NCBI GenBank assembly: GCA_963575745.1
Contig: CAUYUJ010004354.1
Location: forward strand, 1-64,000
Length of the DNA: 64,000 nt
Direction: 5' to 3'
Source of the DNA: Prorocentrum cordatum
Taxonomy: Eukaryota; Sar; Dinophyceae; Prorocentrales; Prorocentraceae
Of this stretch, positions 62,672 through 64,000 are shown in pieces (positions within the stretch are counted from its first letter, which is position 1; each line of letters begins with the position of its first letter). The notes under the pieces were generated by a model. The model ran no database searches and was not told the DNA's origin. It saw only the letters and a program-made list of their open reading frames with translations. The position numbers and the translations under genes were made by a program.

Positions 62672-63838
62672 TCAAGGCTGCGCGGACCACCGCGGTTGCA
62701 GCTGCGCCCCCTTGCTCGCGTCGAACCGCCCAGGATTCGGATGGGCGTGCAGCATCTTCCAGAACGTGAACGTTCCGTGGCCATCGCTCTTGCCGAGACC
62801 TGCCCTCGGGCCCCGCACGGGATGCGAGTGCGGCTCCACCTCATACGTGTTGAACTTCGGGCTAGACCAGGATGGGTGGACGCGAATGCCCGAGCCGTCG
62901 TCGCGGATGAGGACGAAATCCCACTGGGGCAGAGGGATTCTTTGCGCCTGTCCTCTGTCCACCCCTTTCGTGTGCCTCATGTTGTCGAGACTGCTAGGGC
63001 ACGGGCGGCACTCGCAGCGGACCAACCCGCGACTGCGGTCATTGTCAGGGCCGCACACGACGCGCAGCATTGTAGGTCCATCCATCTGCGCGACCATCTC
63101 CAGCCAAGACCACGGCACTTTGACAGTGTGGTCCCAGTCCCAATCCCTGTTGTCCTGCGCCTTCCCCTTTGCGCGGTACTTAAGGATCTTCGAAATTTCC
63201 TCCGCAACTGCGGTACCTCCGAAGACGGGCGTGCGGCTGCCGAAAGGGTTTTCTCGGTCTTCGTACTCGTCTCGGAACCACTTCAAGGCCGCGTTGTGCT
63301 GCTTATAATTGCCGTTCCAGTTCGCCCTGAAGTTCTCGAAGAATTCCAACTTGAAAATTGGCAGCGGCTCATTGCGCACAATTTGAAACAGCGCAACTGC
63401 GCCTTGTTCTTCGCGCCCTGGGGGAAGCAGGGGACCGCCTCCTTTGCCCGCCGCTGTTGCGGCCGCGGGCTCCGCGGCAGGAGAACCTGCCGAGGCACTC
63501 GAGCGGCCACCTTCCCATGCATTCCACCAGCCACCCTCGTCGTCCCACCAGCGGGCGCCCTCCATTCCCCAACCCTCGCATCCGTTGCCGCCCCATCCGC
63601 CGCCCTCCCATCCGCGACTGCGGTCACTTCCGTCGCCGCCATCCTGCGCTTTTCCTCTCCATCCGCCAAGAGAATCTCCGCCGCCCCAGCCGCCACTGCG
63701 GTCACCTCCGCCGCCGTATCCGCCACTGCGGCCGCCCCAACCCCCACTTGTTCCCCAACCGCCGCCGCTGCTCTTTGAAGAATCCGCAACTGCGGCCCGT
63801 GTTTCCTCTTCCGCTTTGTCATCCCACCCTGCACGCAT
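62672..63838 (-). CDS. Gly/Trp-rich protein of the 12-mer cluster (388 aa)
   Basis: ATG 63838. Residues ~25-130 are Gly/Trp/Ser/Arg repeats (GGWGGRSGGYGGGGDRSGGW) reminiscent of RGG/GW-type RNA-binding low-complexity regions; three of the RSGG/RSRG steps are copies of the 12-mer. The C-terminal ~230 residues look folded: PIFKLEFFENFRANWNGNY, ALKWFRDEYEDRENPFGS, KVPWSWLEMVAQMDGPTM, WDFVLIRDDGSGIRVHP and FNTYEVEPHSHPVRGP. No family recognised. First gene of the cluster visible in the window. Confidence 0.6.
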   Translation of the reverse strand: MRAGWDDKAEEETRAAVADSSKSSGGGWGTSGGWGGRSGGYGGGGDRSGGWGGGDSLGGWRGKAQDGGDGSDRSRGWEGGGWGGNGCEGWGMEGARWWDDEGGWWNAWEGGRSSASAGSPAAEPAAATAAGKGGGPLLPPGREEQGAVALFQIVRNEPLPIFKLEFFENFRANWNGNYKQHNAALKWFRDEYEDRENPFGSRTPVFGGTAVAEEISKILKYRAKGKAQDNRDWDWDHTVKVPWSWLEMVAQMDGPTMLRVVCGPDNDRSRGLVRCECRPCPSSLDNMRHTKGVDRGQAQRIPLPQWDFVLIRDDGSGIRVHPSWSSPKFNTYEVEPHSHPVRGPRAGLGKSDGHGTFTFWKMLHAHPNPGRFDASKGAQLQPRWSAQP

Positions 63839-64000
63839 CTCTGCCCCGACTGCAGGCCGCGGAGGCGGGCGCGAGCCCGCCCAACCGCCGTGAAACCTAC
63901 CGTCGGCGCGGGCTTGAGCCGAACGTGCATGGAGGAGGAGGATGAGGAGGAGGAGGGTGAATGTGAGGAGGATGATGCGTTCCTGGGAGGTGTGCCTTCG
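63839..64000. other. Window end, no gene seen
   Basis: GC-rich sequence ending in GAGGAGGATGAGG-type simple repeat. The motif island may continue beyond the window. Confidence 0.4.

Larger units (their letters stand above)
48504..63795 (+). repeat. CCGCNACTGCGG dispersed 12-mer island, about 70 copies, one orientation
   Basis: I counted about 73 near-exact copies plus about ten degenerate ones by eye, first at 48504-48515 and last at 63784-63795, i.e. one per ~210 bases. Arms CCGC and GCGG are inverted; the centre is AACT most often, also CACT, GACT and TACT. Every copy I saw reads CCGCNACTGCGG on the plus strand; I found no clear CCGCAGTTGCGG there. They occur in all six genes and in the spacers, with dense clusters at 59984-60200, 62425-62665 and 63600-63795. 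I noticed none in 1-48500. Confidence 0.9.

Noticed and set aside
48504-63795. Bacterial origin of the block because of its HIP1-like repeated palindrome
   Set aside because: HIP1 is GCGATCGC, a different word; the transposase is a eukaryotic pogo-like type, and I saw no bacterial ribosome-binding sites or operon packing.

Overview
The window looks like nuclear DNA of a GC-rich protist, most likely a core dinoflagellate. The reasons are: long head-to-tail genes on one strand with few or no introns; tyrosine-recombinase (DIRS/PAT-type) retrotransposons with a YVDN variant reverse transcriptase; a PDZ-domain protein of general eukaryotic type; and very large stretches of simple and satellite DNA. 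I saw no rRNA, tRNA or bacterial operon signals. The assignment is inference. Many open frames here begin with GTG or TTG, so I moved gene starts to the first in-frame ATG wherever I could.

Layout. 1-7467: a minus-strand PAT-like retrotransposon (element 1) with split direct repeats (A1 ... B1-A2-B2), three small ORFs separated by in-frame TAG codons, then reverse transcriptase/RNase H and a tyrosine recombinase. Position 1 coincides with its inferred outer end. 7.5-35.4 kb: almost entirely non-genic. It holds diverged dispersed repeats, a ~590 bp nearly pure G tract, two copies of a ~1.5-2.3 kb repeat with polypurine cores, a Z-DNA-prone tract, blocks of ~10-11 bp phased repeats, scattered ~30 bp palindromes and many microsatellites. 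It includes only a few weak gene candidates (an OB-fold-like gene with neighbouring exons at 10.0-13.1 kb, and a segment at 32.1-32.8 kb). 35466-41945: a second, decayed PAT-like element (element 2) with perfectly ordered split repeats, a reverse transcriptase, a recombinase whose catalytic Tyr is Cys, and a methyltransferase-like domain, flanked by TA and CT microsatellites. 44.3-45.5 kb: a PDZ-domain gene. 45.5-48.3 kb: a ~100-140 bp satellite with higher-order structure.

48.5-63.8 kb is the most unusual part. Six genes lie head-to-tail on the minus strand: an endonuclease/exonuclease/phosphatase-type nuclease, an OTU-like + HTH + DDE transposase fusion, and four proteins I do not recognise. 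Across all of them, in coding and intergenic DNA alike, a 12-bp imperfect palindrome CCGCNACTGCGG (mostly CCGCAACTGCGG) recurs about 70 times, always in the same orientation. I did not notice it in the 48 kb to the left. Because 12 is a multiple of 3 it stays in frame, and on the coding strand it reads as PQLR, AVA or RSCG depending on phase. The block may be a large multi-gene DNA transposon whose transposase or another factor recognises the 12-mer, or a locus under a motif-spreading process like the HIP1 palindrome of cyanobacteria. The right edge is not in the window.
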